64,000 nt of DNA, from the NCBI RefSeq assembly GCF_963678635.1, contig NC_087066.1, forward strand, positions 25,251,736 through 25,315,735. Direction: 5' to 3'. This document shows positions 30,291 through 41,050 of this stretch, piece by piece. Below the pieces are notes generated by a model. That model ran no database searches and was not told the DNA's origin. It saw only the letters and a program-made list of their open reading frames with translations. The translations under genes were made by a program, and so were the position numbers. Source of the stretch: Symsagittifera roscoffensis (lineage: Eukaryota; Xenacoelomorpha; Acoela; Convolutidae). Each line of letters opens with the position of its first letter. Positions within the stretch are counted from its first letter, which is position 1.

Positions 30291-31532
30291 ATGAGCACTA
30301 AAAAGCCTTTGGATTTGGTTGTGTATGGTGCTACTGGGTTCACAGGAAAATTGGCTTGCGAATATTTGGCCGGCAAAAGTCCCGCTTTTTCGGACTCTTT
30401 CAAATGGGCGATTGCTGGAAGAGATGCAAAAAAGTTGGAAAATTTAAAGGAAACGCTGAGCTCTAGGTATTCTCATATGGAAAAATTGGGAATCGTTGTT
30501 GCTGATTCTTCGGACGCAGAAGCTCTGGATAAATTGACTTCGCAATGTAAAGCGTTAGTTAGCTTCGTTGGCCCTTATTCTAAATATGGAACAAAATTGA
30601 TTGAAAGTTGCGTCAATAATTGTACACATTATGCCGATCTCACTGGAGAACTGTTTTGGGTTCTTCAGATGATGGAAAAACTAGACGAAAAGGCCAAAGC
30701 AAATCGGGTCAAATTGATACCTACGTGTGGCTTTGATTCGGTTCCAAGTGATTGGGGAACAATGAGTATTGCTAAAACATTCAAGGATAAATTGGGTGAA
30801 GACACTAAACATGTACGAGGTGTACTATGGGCAATCAAAGCAGGATTTTCCGGAGGATCTATTGCATCAGGACTGGAAGCGTCCTCTCCGGAGAATATAG
30901 GCAAGACAATATCAGTTATTAAAGATCCACAAGCTTTAAACCCGAAAGACCGAAAAAATGGACTAGATAGTCGCGATCCAAATGATGTTATATGGGATCC
31001 AGAGGTGAACCATTACTTAGCTCCATTTATTATGGCACCGATCAATTCTCGGATTGTTAGAAGGTCTAACGCGTTCAATGGTTATGGCCAAAACTTTGCG
31101 TATGACGAATTTGTAAAGTCAACATGGCTTAAAGGAAAGGCTATGTCATGGGGCTTAGTTTTTGCAAATTTATCAATATCTAACACTTGGATTAGACCAA
31201 TAACCCAACGCTTAGTGCCCAAACCAGGCCAGGGTCCCAATGAAGACATTCAAAAGAATGGTTTCGCTAAATTGAAGTTCTTCGGAAGCAGCGCTGAATC
31301 TGGAAAGAAAGCAGTTTGCGATATGACAATTACAGGAGATCCAGGATATGTTGTAACCGCTAGAATGCTTGTTGAAGCGGGAATCGACATGGCACGCGAG
31401 TCAGAAGAAATGGGCGTTTTTGGATTCAGAACACCTTGCAGTGGGTTGAGTGAAAAGTATTTTGAGGCGATGCTGCAAAATGGTTTTCAAGTGAAAACCG
31501 ATCTGGTTGACGAAAAAAATATTGAGGAATAA
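30291..31532 (+). CDS. SCCPDH: Saccharopine dehydrogenase-like oxidoreductase (SCCPDH family)
   Basis: A single exon of 413 codons starts at ATG 30291, close to the ~429 residues of animal SCCPDH. The N-terminus holds the Rossmann signature DLVVYGATGFTGKLACEYLA (residues 8-27). It is followed by VSFVGPYSKYG and HYADLTGE, both typical of the family, and PTCGFDSVPSDWG (near residues 144-156). The C-terminal half has TGDPGYVVTARMLVEAG and EMGVFGFRTPCSGL. Animal SCCPDH is linked to lipid droplets and membranes; its reaction is unproven and it is not the lysine-breakdown enzyme itself. An acceptor-like site lies at 30169-30170. No AATAAA was found close downstream. Confidence 0.95.
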   Translation: MSTKKPLDLVVYGATGFTGKLACEYLAGKSPAFSDSFKWAIAGRDAKKLENLKETLSSRYSHMEKLGIVVADSSDAEALDKLTSQCKALVSFVGPYSKYGTKLIESCVNNCTHYADLTGELFWVLQMMEKLDEKAKANRVKLIPTCGFDSVPSDWGTMSIAKTFKDKLGEDTKHVRGVLWAIKAGFSGGSIASGLEASSPENIGKTISVIKDPQALNPKDRKNGLDSRDPNDVIWDPEVNHYLAPFIMAPINSRIVRRSNAFNGYGQNFAYDEFVKSTWLKGKAMSWGLVFANLSISNTWIRPITQRLVPKPGQGPNEDIQKNGFAKLKFFGSSAESGKKAVCDMTITGDPGYVVTARMLVEAGIDMARESEEMGVFGFRTPCSGLSEKYFEAMLQNGFQVKTDLVDEKNIEE

Positions 31533-32081
31533 TTATTCAAATTGGTAAAGCTTTCAACTGTCCTAATCTGTTTCATATCTTAGTTTATTGAATTGATAAC
31601 TATAGCGGTTTGTAAATTTATAATTGCAGAATCAGTTGCTCTTTGCTATATTACTTAAAATGTTAGCACTACAAATATAGATACCAGTTGCTGTGCAGAC
31701 AGCGAATTGTTTTGATCTGTCATTATAGCAAAAAAAACAGTAAACGAGAAAATTTAAAGTTTGTTTCATGCTATGAATATATCAGCCGCAATTTTTTTCC
31801 CGTGTGTTAGAAAAGTGTACCCAATTGCCCCTAGCTCAAAATTGTCGCTTACTTTAATCGTTTAATATAGCCTTGAATGTGAACAGCTTCATTTAAAAAG
31901 TCAACGAAGTCGTAAAAAAATGTTGAACCGAACTGAAGACTAACAGTTTTCAAGACGCTCACGTTGCTTATTTCAGTTTTTTTTTTGAGAACTTGAGTTT
32001 TTCTCGATAATTCTTTTTTGTTGGCCTTGTCCTGCCATGCGGTTTTTCACTCAACTTTAAGTGTTTTAATGGCCTGCTACT
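31533..32081. other. Non-coding interval 3' of the SCCPDH-like gene
   Basis: AT-rich 3' flank with no ORF, RNA or clear repeat. Confidence 0.5.
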
Positions 32082-32280
32082 ATTCCTGTTTTTTTTTATT
32101 AGCCACCGGTTCTGCTCAGTGCAGGACCAACCGTGGGGGAGATAGATGTCATCCATTTCGCCGCAGCCGGTCCCACCTTGAAGAGGCGGATGACCCTGGG
32201 ACCTTTCCAATCGTGACCGAAGTGGGATTCGAACGCATGACCCTCGTGTTGACAAACGTGTGCCTAACCCACTCGGTCAC
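32082..32280 (-). mobile_element. tRNA-derived SINE
   Basis: On the minus strand, 32280-32213 form a tRNA-like 68-base head. The ends GTGACCG and CGGTCAC pair perfectly as an acceptor stem. GTGGGTTAGGCAC matches an A-box type promoter, and GCGTTCGAATCCC matches a B box. About 115 bases of body follow, ending in an A-run (32082-32096). The head resembles the Ser/Leu tRNA style (GACCGAGTGG). The layout of tRNA head, body and A tail is that of a SINE. Confidence 0.8.
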
Positions 32281-32920
32281 AGCTTTTCGCTACTATTCCT
32301 CGATTCTGTTTTCAACATGATGTGCTGTTAAACAGAAAATTTGAAAGGATGAAAAAGTGTTTTTTCCTTGTATAAAACTTTCCTGGACTTTTACATGAAC
32401 ATGAATCTGTTCTTTTGCGGTTTACATGGCTAGTGTCAACTTTTTTGAGCCGTGAAGTCAATTATCAGAGCTTTTTTTGGCTTAATAGCTTTTTGACTAA
32501 TATTGTCTTTTTTCTTTCCATCTTTACTGTTTTTTTTTTTAAATTAAGAGTCGATGAATGTAGTTCAGACTCTTATAAAGGTCGTGATGCAATTAGCTGT
32601 ATATGACTTTTTGAGTGCAATTCACGTTTTTTTGCTAAAAGGATGGCAAATTTCGCTCTCCAATCACGAAAAAGGAATTGGCGCGAAAAAACGTGATCAG
32701 TTTTTAGTTTCGAAAATGGAATTTATTTATTTTTAGATTTCCCAGCGAAATAAAAACTTTAGCTAACTCCCATTTTTCTCAAAATGAGTTATTTTTGATC
32801 AAAAACGTGCCAACCATAAATTGTTGCTCAAATTCAAAGAGCTTCTTCAGCTTCGAAATTCGAAAGCTTCAAAGAAGTTGGAAAGTTTTTTAAAAACACT
32901 AAGTTTTTCTGTTTTTTTTT
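32281..32920. other. AT-rich repeat-derived DNA
   Basis: No gene is seen. Phrases around 32.62-32.80 kb (ttcccagcga, aaaacgtgat) recur loosely at 33.78-33.85 and 58.03-58.08 kb, which points to old dispersed repeats. Confidence 0.35.
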
Positions 32921-33075
32921 CATTGACTCTTTTCCAACTATCTGTTGGCTATGTTTTACTCTTCCAGCGTGTTTTTATACGATCAGCTACTTTTTCTCAT
33001 TGACTCTTTTCCAACTATCTGTTGGCTATGTTTCACTCTTCCAGCGTGTTTTTATACGATCAGCTACTTTTTCTC
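32921..33075 (+). repeat. 77-bp tandem duplication
   Basis: The segment starting cattgactcttttccaact occurs at 32921 and 32998 with one or two differences. A looser version of ccatctgtctattggctatg lies at 58229-58250, so the unit belongs to a dispersed family. Confidence 0.85.
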
Positions 33076-34584
33076 AATTTGCAATTCGCCTTTAGAAAAT
33101 AATTGAACAGGAGTTGTGAAAACAAGAAACATTAATGTGATTATCATAAACTGAATAAAAAATGATAGCATTCTCATATTTTTGCTTGTACTTTGGAAAT
33201 TTGGTTTATTTTTTCCGCTGGTTAACTTTTGAATAATGCTGTTCATTTTAGCAGACATGAGTGTTTTTCAACGAGACAGATAACTTACTCAGAATGGGAT
33301 AAGATAACTTACGTTTAACTTTTTTTATAAAGTTTAATATTTGGGCCCTTGCTGACCTTTTTTGGGTACCGTAAATATGAATGAAAAACACTCGTATGTT
33401 TACCCTTGCAATTATCAAGGGTAATGAAATCGCAAAACAGGACTTTGTTCACAGGATCCCCAATTTTAGGATCTCCAGTTGTAGCCAAGTTTACATCGCA
33501 GTTCTGTGTCTAGAGATGCAGAAGTAATACTGTGTCTACAGCTGAAAAAAAAAATTAGATATAAATGATTTTTTTTGTCGGCTTTATTGATTTATTCCCT
33601 AATTTTGTCGGCTCACTTGCCGGTTTTTTCATTTCCTTTTAAATAGTTTTTTTAAATGTCAATGAACCTAATGAAGACCCCTATCAAATGATGCTGTGAT
33701 GCTCTATGTCTCACTTTCTTTTGATTTCAAATTGATTTGCTAAAAGGAACACAATTTACGCTCTGTAAAAGAAGTAGAAGAAATGACGAAAAAACGTGAA
33801 TGATTTTAGGCTCGAAAGGTGATTTCACATTAAAAGTTTCCGGCGAATTAAAAACATACCTATCAATACATTAACTGGTCTATTTTGTTTATTGAAAACG
33901 CGTTGATTGCGCTTGAATTTAGCAATCTTTACCAAAACGTAATAGAATTTTTTAGGGTTAACATCCAGTTTGATAAAATCCTCTGAATCATTCGAGGCAA
34001 CAGCTTTTCTGTGCTGATGGACTGTCTTCAGATATTTTGTGAGCTTGTCTGCCTTGTACATTTCCGTTTATTTGATTTTATTTTTCTGAAAGTAATCTTT
34101 CTCCAACTTTTCCGGCTCGAATGGTTACGGCTGAGTTTTAACCTGTTTGGTTGCCTCATAACTTGTTAAAAATCCTTTGTGCTCCGGCGCTCAAATGAAT
34201 TTTTTTTTTCAATTGTTTTCTGGCGGAATATTTTTTCAGCTCAATGGTCGTCTATCTAAGTATTGTCTGCTTAGTTACCTCTTGATAAATTTCGTTTTAA
34301 TACTTTTTTTAACAGAGGCAATTGTGTATCTCAGCATCTTTCTGCAAAATGAACTGCATGATACAAACATTTAAAAAATAATGGCTTTAAAATAAATTTT
34401 ATAATGGCTTTAATCCTTCTTTTTTAATCCCGTTTAGTTGAGTTAAAAGACTGTTCAAACAGTTTTTGTTTATTTTAAATTTTTTTTGGATTCAATTTCG
34501 AAGAGCGTAAATATTATTTTTTATTTTAATGGCTTTTTGGTTTTTATAACTAACACTGTTAGAAGATGAGAATATTTGCAGAGA
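33076..34584. other. Non-coding, degenerate repeats
   Basis: No supported gene. Short Lys/Asn-rich minus-strand frames (33064-33258, 33825-34061) have the composition of the surrounding AT-rich DNA and no motif. The phrase gtcggctcacttgccgg (33608) echoes the SINE-like family at 35.67 and 38.55 kb. Confidence 0.35.
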
Positions 34585-34832
34585 GTTTCTGTTGGAAATT
34601 GTTTAGATTTTGGAATGCATGGTTTTCTTTTTAAATGTTTTGCTCAGTGGGTAATTAATTTTAAGCAATTTTGTGTCATAATTTTCTCCAGCAGAGATTT
34701 TCTGTTGGAATTTTTGATTGTTGAAAATTATTTAGATTTTGCAATGCATGGTTTTCTTTTTTACTTTTTTGCTCAGTGGGTAATTAATTTTAAGCAATTT
34801 TGTGTCATAATCCGGTTTGAGCACAGCAATTT
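34585..34832 (+). repeat. 129-bp tandem duplication
   Basis: A unit with aatgcatggttttctttt and gctcagtgggtaattaattt occurs twice with offset 129 (34614 and 34743). Copies differ at several places. The 87-codon frame across it (34576-34839) repeats itself accordingly and is not a gene. Confidence 0.8.
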
Positions 34833-35394
34833 GTTTTGATATCACCAATTTTTCCGAAAATTGAAAACATCAAATTGCATGGTTTTATTTGTTTTTTGAC
34901 TGGTGAGTGTCTAACGAGATTCAAAAGTGGTTAAATTCTGGCAAAATTTGTTTTGAAAAACATGAGTTTTCTTGTTTTAATATACGGGAGTATTTGATCT
35001 ATTTTTGTCTTTTTATCTATATCTTGTGACTAGCTCTCTTGCCTCTTTGCATATCAATTTGTATTGAATATGATTGAATGATTGAAGTAATTGGGTCTTC
35101 GGTTTGGGTCGAAATTTTAATTTTCAATTTTGTTCTTTCATTTGGATCTTAGTTGAGAATACGCGATGGATAGTCTTTTGATGCATTCAAACGATCCTGA
35201 TGGACTTGCAGTTTGTTTGATTTCAAAATTTTGAACAAAGTTTCTTGGAAATTCAAGTTTTTGAGTGAAATTCGTCAATTTATATTTATTACACATACTT
35301 CAATTTTTTCTAAACCAAGTGACAAATAAAAAGGTTCTTTTGATCGCATTTTTGAGGAAATAGTTTTATTTGTGGTTTAGTTTTGCTGCTTAAG
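34833..35394. other. Non-coding AT-rich DNA
   Basis: No gene, RNA or distinct repeat recognised. Confidence 0.4.
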
Positions 35395-35720
35395 TTTTAT
35401 TACACTTGCTAGAGCAAGTGTCTTGTAATCGGGAACTAGACTATTTTTTCCCGTAAAGAACTTCTCTTACAAATCTTACTTGCATTTTTATTTAACCTTA
35501 ACAAGTTCCAGGTTTTTTCACTTTTCAGCCTATAGGTAATGTGGTTGCCTTTGCACCATAAGGTCCGCGGTTCGAGTCCCGGCCGGACTTTGTTTTTTGT
35601 CAATATGTATGAAACTTGCTCCCGAAAAACAATTGATTGGTCGGACTTTTCGTTTGTCTGCTCAAGTTTTGCCGGCTTATTTGCCACATCACGGATTATT
35701 TTATGTGCTGTGAGAAATTT
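35395..35720 (+). mobile_element. SINE-like repeat with tRNA-like core, copy at 35.4 kb
   Basis: The copy opens with a perfect 20-base palindrome acacttgctagagcaagtgt (35402-35421). Next come tcttgtaatcggga, a tRNA-like core with a near-perfect B box GGTTCGAGTCC (35569-35579), and an end phrase gccggcttatttgcca followed by catcacggatt. The same order, with a degenerate core, is found inside the CDK7 intron at 38325-38600. Two related copies at different sites show it is a dispersed repeat. Confidence 0.65.
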
Positions 35721-37490
35721 TAATTAGAGATGCAAATGTTGTTCTTTGTAGTTTCTGGGCGGAATTTTTTTTAAACAAAATATATAGTTTTTTTGCTGAT
35801 ATAATGTTCAAATGATTTGCTTGGCATGTTTTCCTTTTTATCGAGACATACCAAAATTTCGGCAAACCTAGTTCTTTTATCAACATTTTCCATTTTTTAA
35901 ATGTTTGTGTTGTTCAACCTTTGTTTTTTAAATTTTTGTGTTGTATCGCAAGTGATCCGAATTTCCGCTGCGCTTCTGTAGATTTTTATCTGATTTGTTG
36001 GTGGCAAGTGTTTCAAGATTGTCAAGCGGCCATGGCACAGACATTGGACTTGTGACTATTAAGCGGGTGGTTTGATTCCGGTACATAGCAGATTTTTCTG
36101 TTAATTTTGGTTTCTTTCTTTTTTTTTAGCCTTTTAAAGCTGTATTGCCCTTTTCTGGATTGTTTATAATTTATATAAACAATTTATAAATAATTTATAC
36201 GATATTTAATTTATACTATATTTAACCGATGATTTCTTCAATAGATTTAATTTCGATTTCTTATGAGTCCAAATTTTTGAAATTTGACAATCAACTTTGT
36301 AAAGCAAGTGATGCGAAACTTCGCTTTGTCTCTGTGTCAAGTTTTTCGGCCTAAATAGTTTAGGCTGATTATTCATAGGATTTTGTATCGTTAAGAAAGA
36401 CAAAATTTGATTATTATTTCATAAATAATTCCGGTTGGTATTGGTGTAAAAGTTAAAACGGCACTTTTTTGTTTTGGGCTCAGTAAGCAGTGTCGATCCA
36501 CTTATTTTCGGCTTAGTTACCGCTCGGTAGATACTAAAAGCTTTTTAAATGCTGGTAGCTGCGTTTCTCGGCATTCGAAATTGGATCGCGTTGTATCGCA
36601 AGTGGTGCGACTGAAGCCGTGCTTTGCCTGTGTTACAATTGCTTCTTCGTAGCTGTATTAAATTAGCCCATAGACAGTTTTAAATCGTTTTATTGATTAG
36701 AAATCGTGTTGTTCCCCCTGAATACTCAATTTTTTGAAAAGATTTGCGGTGACCGTTCATAGGTTGTGTCGGTAGCTTTTATATAAAATCGCAAAATATC
36801 TTGTGACTTTTTTCGCTGAAAATTCTAAATGGTTTTTTGGTTTATCGGGTGTCAGCTTTTTTCTGTCAACTTATTTATCGAAAATGATTTTTTCTCTCAC
36901 TTTCCGGTGGTATTTTTCAAGATTGATCTGACTTTTCAAGTAGTTTTTACGCTTGCAATTAGCAAGCGTCATCAAATCGGAGCAATGACTTGTTCAACAG
37001 AATCAATGCATAATTTGATAGCTTGATAAATTATCAGTCCAATTTCATTGTCTTAGTTCGCGGCGTAGACCTAACTTCGATGCTTGGAACGACAACCGGT
37101 TCTTAAGACTTCTGAGTTTTTATCATTTTGTGCGATTTACAAATGGTTTCATGGCTTGTATTCTGAGAATTTTAATGCATTGCACTCAAGTTTAAAACCT
37201 CGGTTAGAGTCAGACAAGTCTTTGCGGATAATTTTTTCCACTATTTTTTATAAATATTTTTGCTTGCTGCGCTTCACTCAGTAATTTCTCAGCTGATTGT
37301 TTTTAATTTTTCGTAGTCGTCTTTTAGTCTTCTTATTTTTTTTGTCAGTCTCGTGCATATTGGGCTCAACGTATTGGACTTAATGCAAAAAAATCTCTTA
37401 AGTGACTTTTAGCGTTATAATCGAATGTCTATTTGTACGTCATAAACTCAGATTGCAATAAAAGATTGAATTTTTCTACCTTTTCAGATG
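35721..37490. other. Degenerate tRNA-like and SINE remnants, no gene
   Basis: A tRNA-like segment with the B-box-like GGTTTGATTCC lies at about 36010-36085. The phrase gtatcgcaagtg recurs at 35944 and 36593, with a related aaagcaagtgatgcg at 36300. The tcggcttagtta end phrase recurs at 36509. These look like old copies of the 35.4-kb family. No coding sequence is supported. Confidence 0.4.
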
Positions 37491-37611
37491 GAAGTGGCGG
37501 TGATCATTTAGATTTGATGAGAAGTAATGCCTTTATAAATTGTGAGGGAATTATGGTATTGGTAGAGCTTATGCTCTCTTGAACATAATAACTACCGTGT
37601 GTGCGATACCA
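37491..37611 (+). promoter_or_regulatory. CDK7 5' leader: acceptor site and upstream ORF
   Basis: A pyrimidine-rich acceptor tttttctaccttttcag ends at 37497. The next base opens ATGGAAGTGG, an 8-codon upstream ORF (with its TAG) at 37498-37521. The main ATG follows at 37612. If transcripts begin at this acceptor, by cis- or trans-splicing, the uORF would be the first ATG met by ribosomes. Confidence 0.4.
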
Positions 37612-38252
37612 ATGGACGCCGATGAAGCAAATTTTCCCGAAACAGAACAACAGGAAAATGAGTCGAACTCAAAAGCAGCAATAACAGACTGGGACAAAAT
37701 AGACGAGGATGAAGACGAAGAAGAATCTGGAGGCCAATCGAAACGATATGAGAAGGTCCAATTCTTGGGCGAAGGTCAATATGCCACAGTTTGGAAAGCA
37801 AAAGATGTGCAGAACAATAACCGGATTGTAGCAGTTAAAAAGATAAACCAGGGAACGAAAGATGAAATTAGAGACGGCATCAATCGAACTGCAATCAGAG
37901 AGATTAAGTTCATGAGAGAGTTGAATCACGAGAATATTCTAGGGCTGTTGGACGTCTATGGAGGAAAGTATAATATGAATTTGGTTTTTGAGTTCATGGA
38001 AACTGATCTAGAACATATCATTCGAGAACAGGATATCATAATCACATTTCCCAATATCAAGCGATATCTCATCATGATTCTCCATGGGTTGGAGTATTTG
38101 CACACAAGATGGCTGCTGCATCGTGATCTGAAGCCCAACAACCTGCTGATTGACCCCAATGGGGTTCTGAAGTTGGCTGATTTTGGACTGGCGAGGTTCT
38201 TCGGCAGTCCCTCGAAGCAGCTGACGTCAGAAGTAGTGACTCGTTGGTATCG
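37612..38252 (+). CDS. CDK7: Cyclin-dependent kinase 7, exon 1 (residues 1-213)
   Basis: The catalytic subunit of the CDK-activating kinase and of TFIIH phosphorylates CDK T-loops and the RNA polymerase II tail in the nucleus. I start at ATG 37612; the open frame extends 33 bases further upstream but with no ATG. An acidic N-terminal extension of about 45 residues precedes the kinase domain, longer than the ~11 of human CDK7. Visible are the Gly loop [15 protein letters not shown] (51-65), Lys76 in VAVKK, the [10 protein letters not shown] helix, HRDLKPNN (170-177), DFG (190-192), and both T-loop sites Ser199 (GSP) and Thr205 (LTSEV). Splitting after TRWY fits a GT-AG intron in phase 2. Confidence 0.95.
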
Positions 38253-38734
38253 GTGAGTGAAAAGCTGCTGTAATTTTGAATTAAACCGTACCAGGAAGGA
38301 ATTTTGCTTCCAGATGGTTAATTGTTACACTAGTGAGAGCAAGTGTCTTGTAATCGGGAATTCGACTTTTTTCCCCGTAAATATCTTTTCTGATAAAGTT
38401 GTAAGAAATTGAACTTGCCTTATTAATGAACCTAAACAACTTCCAGGCTCGTTCCCCCTTGGGGTGTGAGTACCGGCCGATTCTTGTTTTTTTTTCAGTT
38501 TGTATCAAATTGAATTTTCGGACTTTAGTTTGCCTGCTTATGTTTTGTCGGCTTAGTTGCCATATCACGGATTTTTCTTGCGCTCTAAGCAATTTTCATT
38601 TGTAAGCCTTAATTTAAGACGTAATGACCTTTAATAATATCTATGAGCGATAACATGTCTATTTTCTGGCGTTTTGTAAATACCTTGAAACTAAAAACAA
38701 TGAAGATAATAATAACCGTATATTTCAATTTCAG
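38253..38734 (+). other. CDK7 intron with SINE-like insertion
   Basis: The donor gtgagt at 38253 and the acceptor tatttcaatttcag ending at 38734 join CG to T, restoring Arg and then APELLWGAKQYGTG, the expected CDK7 continuation. The 482-base intron carries a copy of the 35.4-kb repeat family (about 38325-38600: agagcaagtgtcttgtaatc, later gtcggcttagttgccatatc). It is the only certain intron in the window. Confidence 0.9.
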
Positions 38735-39209
38735 TGCTCCTGAGTTGTTATGGGGAGCAAAGCAGTACGGAACAGGGGTAGACATGTGGGCTGTCGGCTG
38801 CATCCTAGCTGAACTGGTCATGCGAGACCCCATCTTCCCAGGAGACTCCGACTTGGACCAACTCAGCAAAATATTCTCCCTCATGGGAACTCCTACTCAG
38901 GAGTCATGGCCCAATCATGACAAACTGAGGACATACATGCAATTCAAATTCATTCCAAAGACACCTCTGTGTAATTGGCATCGTTTCGATTCAGCGCCTG
39001 AAGATTTGCTAGAAGTGGCGGAAAAGATGCTAGCGCTGGATCCGCTGCAACGAGTGGCCACAAAACAAGCTTTAAACATGTCCTTTTTCAGTAATGATCC
39101 TCCGCCTACAGCTTGTCGTAAACTTCCTAAAAAGCCGACAGTGGGACAAAAGAGGAAAAAGTTCATTGAAGAGCATAGTTCTGTGGCCAAAAAGCTCCTT
39201 TTCAATTAG
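38735..39209 (+). CDS. CDK7: Cyclin-dependent kinase 7, exon 2 (C-terminal lobe)
   Basis: The exon continues with APELLWG, VDMWAVGCILAEL, RDPIFPGDSDLDQLSKIF and GTPTQESWP, the standard CDK C-lobe. It ends with MLALDPLQRVATKQALNM and FFSNDPPPTACRKLPKKP, features specific to CDK7, before TAG at 39207. Both exons give 371 residues against 346 in human, the excess being mainly the N-terminal extension. The downstream DnaJ gene starts 0.43 kb away on the same strand. Confidence 0.95.
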
Positions 39210-39645
39210 AATGGAAACACACAGCTTTGATGTGATTGAAATTTTGTTGATATTGTTTGAACTGAAGTTAATTGTTTGTAAATGATGCTACAAATTGAAA
39301 GAGCTTTTTAGATGAGAAATTTGTTTCCAGGATTCAATAGAAAAAAAATATTTACCTTTATCACATATAAGCAAGGGTGAATTTAGATTACGCTTGGAGA
39401 ATGTTGGCGTTTCACTTTTGAACGCCAAAAAGTCCTTACTATGGTACTTTTATTACCCAAAACGGCCTTCTCTTGCAAAAAATGCATTAGGAGCGGGAAA
39501 ATTTCAGCGAAATATTTTATTTATGATCTGGGTGTGATAGGCGAAGCAAATTGATTTGCCTAAAATATGTCGAATTATGCGCAGTGTCCAATATAGTTCG
39601 CTGATGTGCTGATTTAATTGTACATTGAAGTAATTTTCAGATGGC
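39210..39645 (+). promoter_or_regulatory. CDK7-DNAJB intergenic region with acceptor abutting the DnaJ start
   Basis: The 430-base gap ends in tgaagtaattttcag at 39640, only 5 bases before the DnaJ ATG (39646). Those bases form ATGGC, so a two-codon uORF (ATG GCA TGA) overlaps the main ATG. Such a short leader after an acceptor is what one sees in trans-spliced messages, or it marks a 5'UTR intron. Confidence 0.4.
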
Positions 39646-40695
39646 ATGAGTGAGGGTACACGTTACAGATATTCCGGTGCTTCTGGCCAGAAATACAGCA
39701 CTGCGCCTGATCCCACACCAACAACCAATGGACACGCATCAACTGGGAAGAGCACCCCGACTCCATCTCCCTCACAGCCATCGACATCGTCAACCACATC
39801 CAATGGAGCCGCTCCGACGGCCAGCGGCGACTTCACCTCAGAACAAGCCGCTGAAGTTCACAGACTCAAGAAGTGCAAAGATTACTATGAGCTCCTGGGA
39901 GTCCCAAAGTCAGCATCAGCTGAAGACCTGAAACGCAATTACAGAAAGCTTGCTCTTAAGCTGCACCCTGACAAGAACAAAGCACCTGGTGCTGCCGAGG
40001 TTTTCAAGACGATTGGAAACGCATACGGAGTATTGAGCGATCCGGACAAAAGACGAAGATACGACCAGTACGGTATCGAGGGGCCCCAAAGGTCAACGAC
40101 CAGACAATATTCGAATGGTTATGGAGACATGCACCATGGGTTCGAACAAGAGTTTGACCCTGAAGATATTTTCAACATGTTCTTTGGAGGTATGGGTGGA
40201 GGAACCCGGGTGTACACTTTCGGACCCGGAGGTGGTTTGTACCAACGTCGAAGACACAATCATCCCAGACACCATCACCAAAACACAGAAGAAAACCAGA
40301 CAGCCGCGAACTATGCCGTGTGGATACAACTGGCACCTGTTTTGATACTTTTTCTGATGTCTGCTCTGTCGGCTTTGTTTGCTACAGATCCTATCTACAG
40401 TATGTACCGAGAATCGCCTTACATAATCGAGAAGGTAACTGCTCAACACAAAGTGAAGTATTACGTCAAACCTGATTTCGCTCAGACATACAAGTCTAGT
40501 ATGAAACAGTTGGAAAGAGAAGTGGAAAATGACTTCATTACTATGACACAAAATAGGTGTTATCAGGAAAGACAAAATAAAGAAAACACCAAGTTGAAGG
40601 CACGATATTTCAGAGACAGTAAACTTTTAGAAAAGGCTGAACGTATGGAAACTCCTAGTTGTACAAGGTTACGAGAATTATACGGGGGTGGATGA
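39646..40695 (+). CDS. DnaJ (Hsp40) co-chaperone of the DNAJB12/DNAJB14 type
   Basis: This is a single exon of 349 codons, compared with about 375 in human DNAJB12/14. A Ser/Thr/Pro-rich N-terminus is followed by a J domain at about residues 77-143 with HPD at 107-109. A Gly/Phe-rich region (FFGGMGGG) and a His-rich stretch come next, then a membrane segment at about 224-246 ([20 protein letters not shown]) and a C-terminal DUF1977-like part ([21 protein letters not shown]). Family members sit in the ER membrane with the J domain facing the cytosol and recruit Hsp70 for ER quality control. The layout matches fully. The paralogue (B12 or B14) cannot be decided. Confidence 0.95.
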   Translation: MSEGTRYRYSGASGQKYSTAPDPTPTTNGHASTGKSTPTPSPSQPSTSSTTSNGAAPTASGDFTSEQAAEVHRLKKCKDYYELLGVPKSASAEDLKRNYRKLALKLHPDKNKAPGAAEVFKTIGNAYGVLSDPDKRRRYDQYGIEGPQRSTTRQYSNGYGDMHHGFEQEFDPEDIFNMFFGGMGGGTRVYTFGPGGGLYQRRRHNHPRHHHQNTEENQTAANYAVWIQLAPVLILFLMSALSALFATDPIYSMYRESPYIIEKVTAQHKVKYYVKPDFAQTYKSSMKQLEREVENDFITMTQNRCYQERQNKENTKLKARYFRDSKLLEKAERMETPSCTRLRELYGGG

Positions 40696-41050
40696 GAATT
40701 TTCAAAATCCACTTCCATATTTGAACCCAATTTTTTCCAGCCCGTCGTCCCACGATTTATTCAGCAAAAATCAAAGAGCGAACAAATTTACTAAGAAAAG
40801 TGAATTTATCATTTTTTGCTCTGAATTAACTTAATTTGATAGCCCGTTGTTTATTCCGATTGTCCTTATTTATTAGTGTATTATGTATATAATCCCGAGA
40901 AGATGAATTATAATGATACAATGTTTATTTTGTCGACATTTTTCAAAATCATCGATGAATTTATTTCTAAGAAAATATACATTTTCACCCAAAAATAATG
41001 AAATTTAGCTGAAGTTATGAGGAAAAGCTATGAGTACTTTGTAAGTGCAG
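40696..41050. other. 3' intergenic region between converging genes
   Basis: AT-rich tail-to-tail region between the DnaJ gene (plus) and the small membrane protein gene (minus). No AATAAA lies next to the DnaJ stop. Confidence 0.5.

Noticed and set aside
35531-35590. Functional tRNA gene
   Set aside because: The B box is good, but no acceptor or anticodon stems can be formed; it is part of a dispersed repeat found again in the CDK7 intron.
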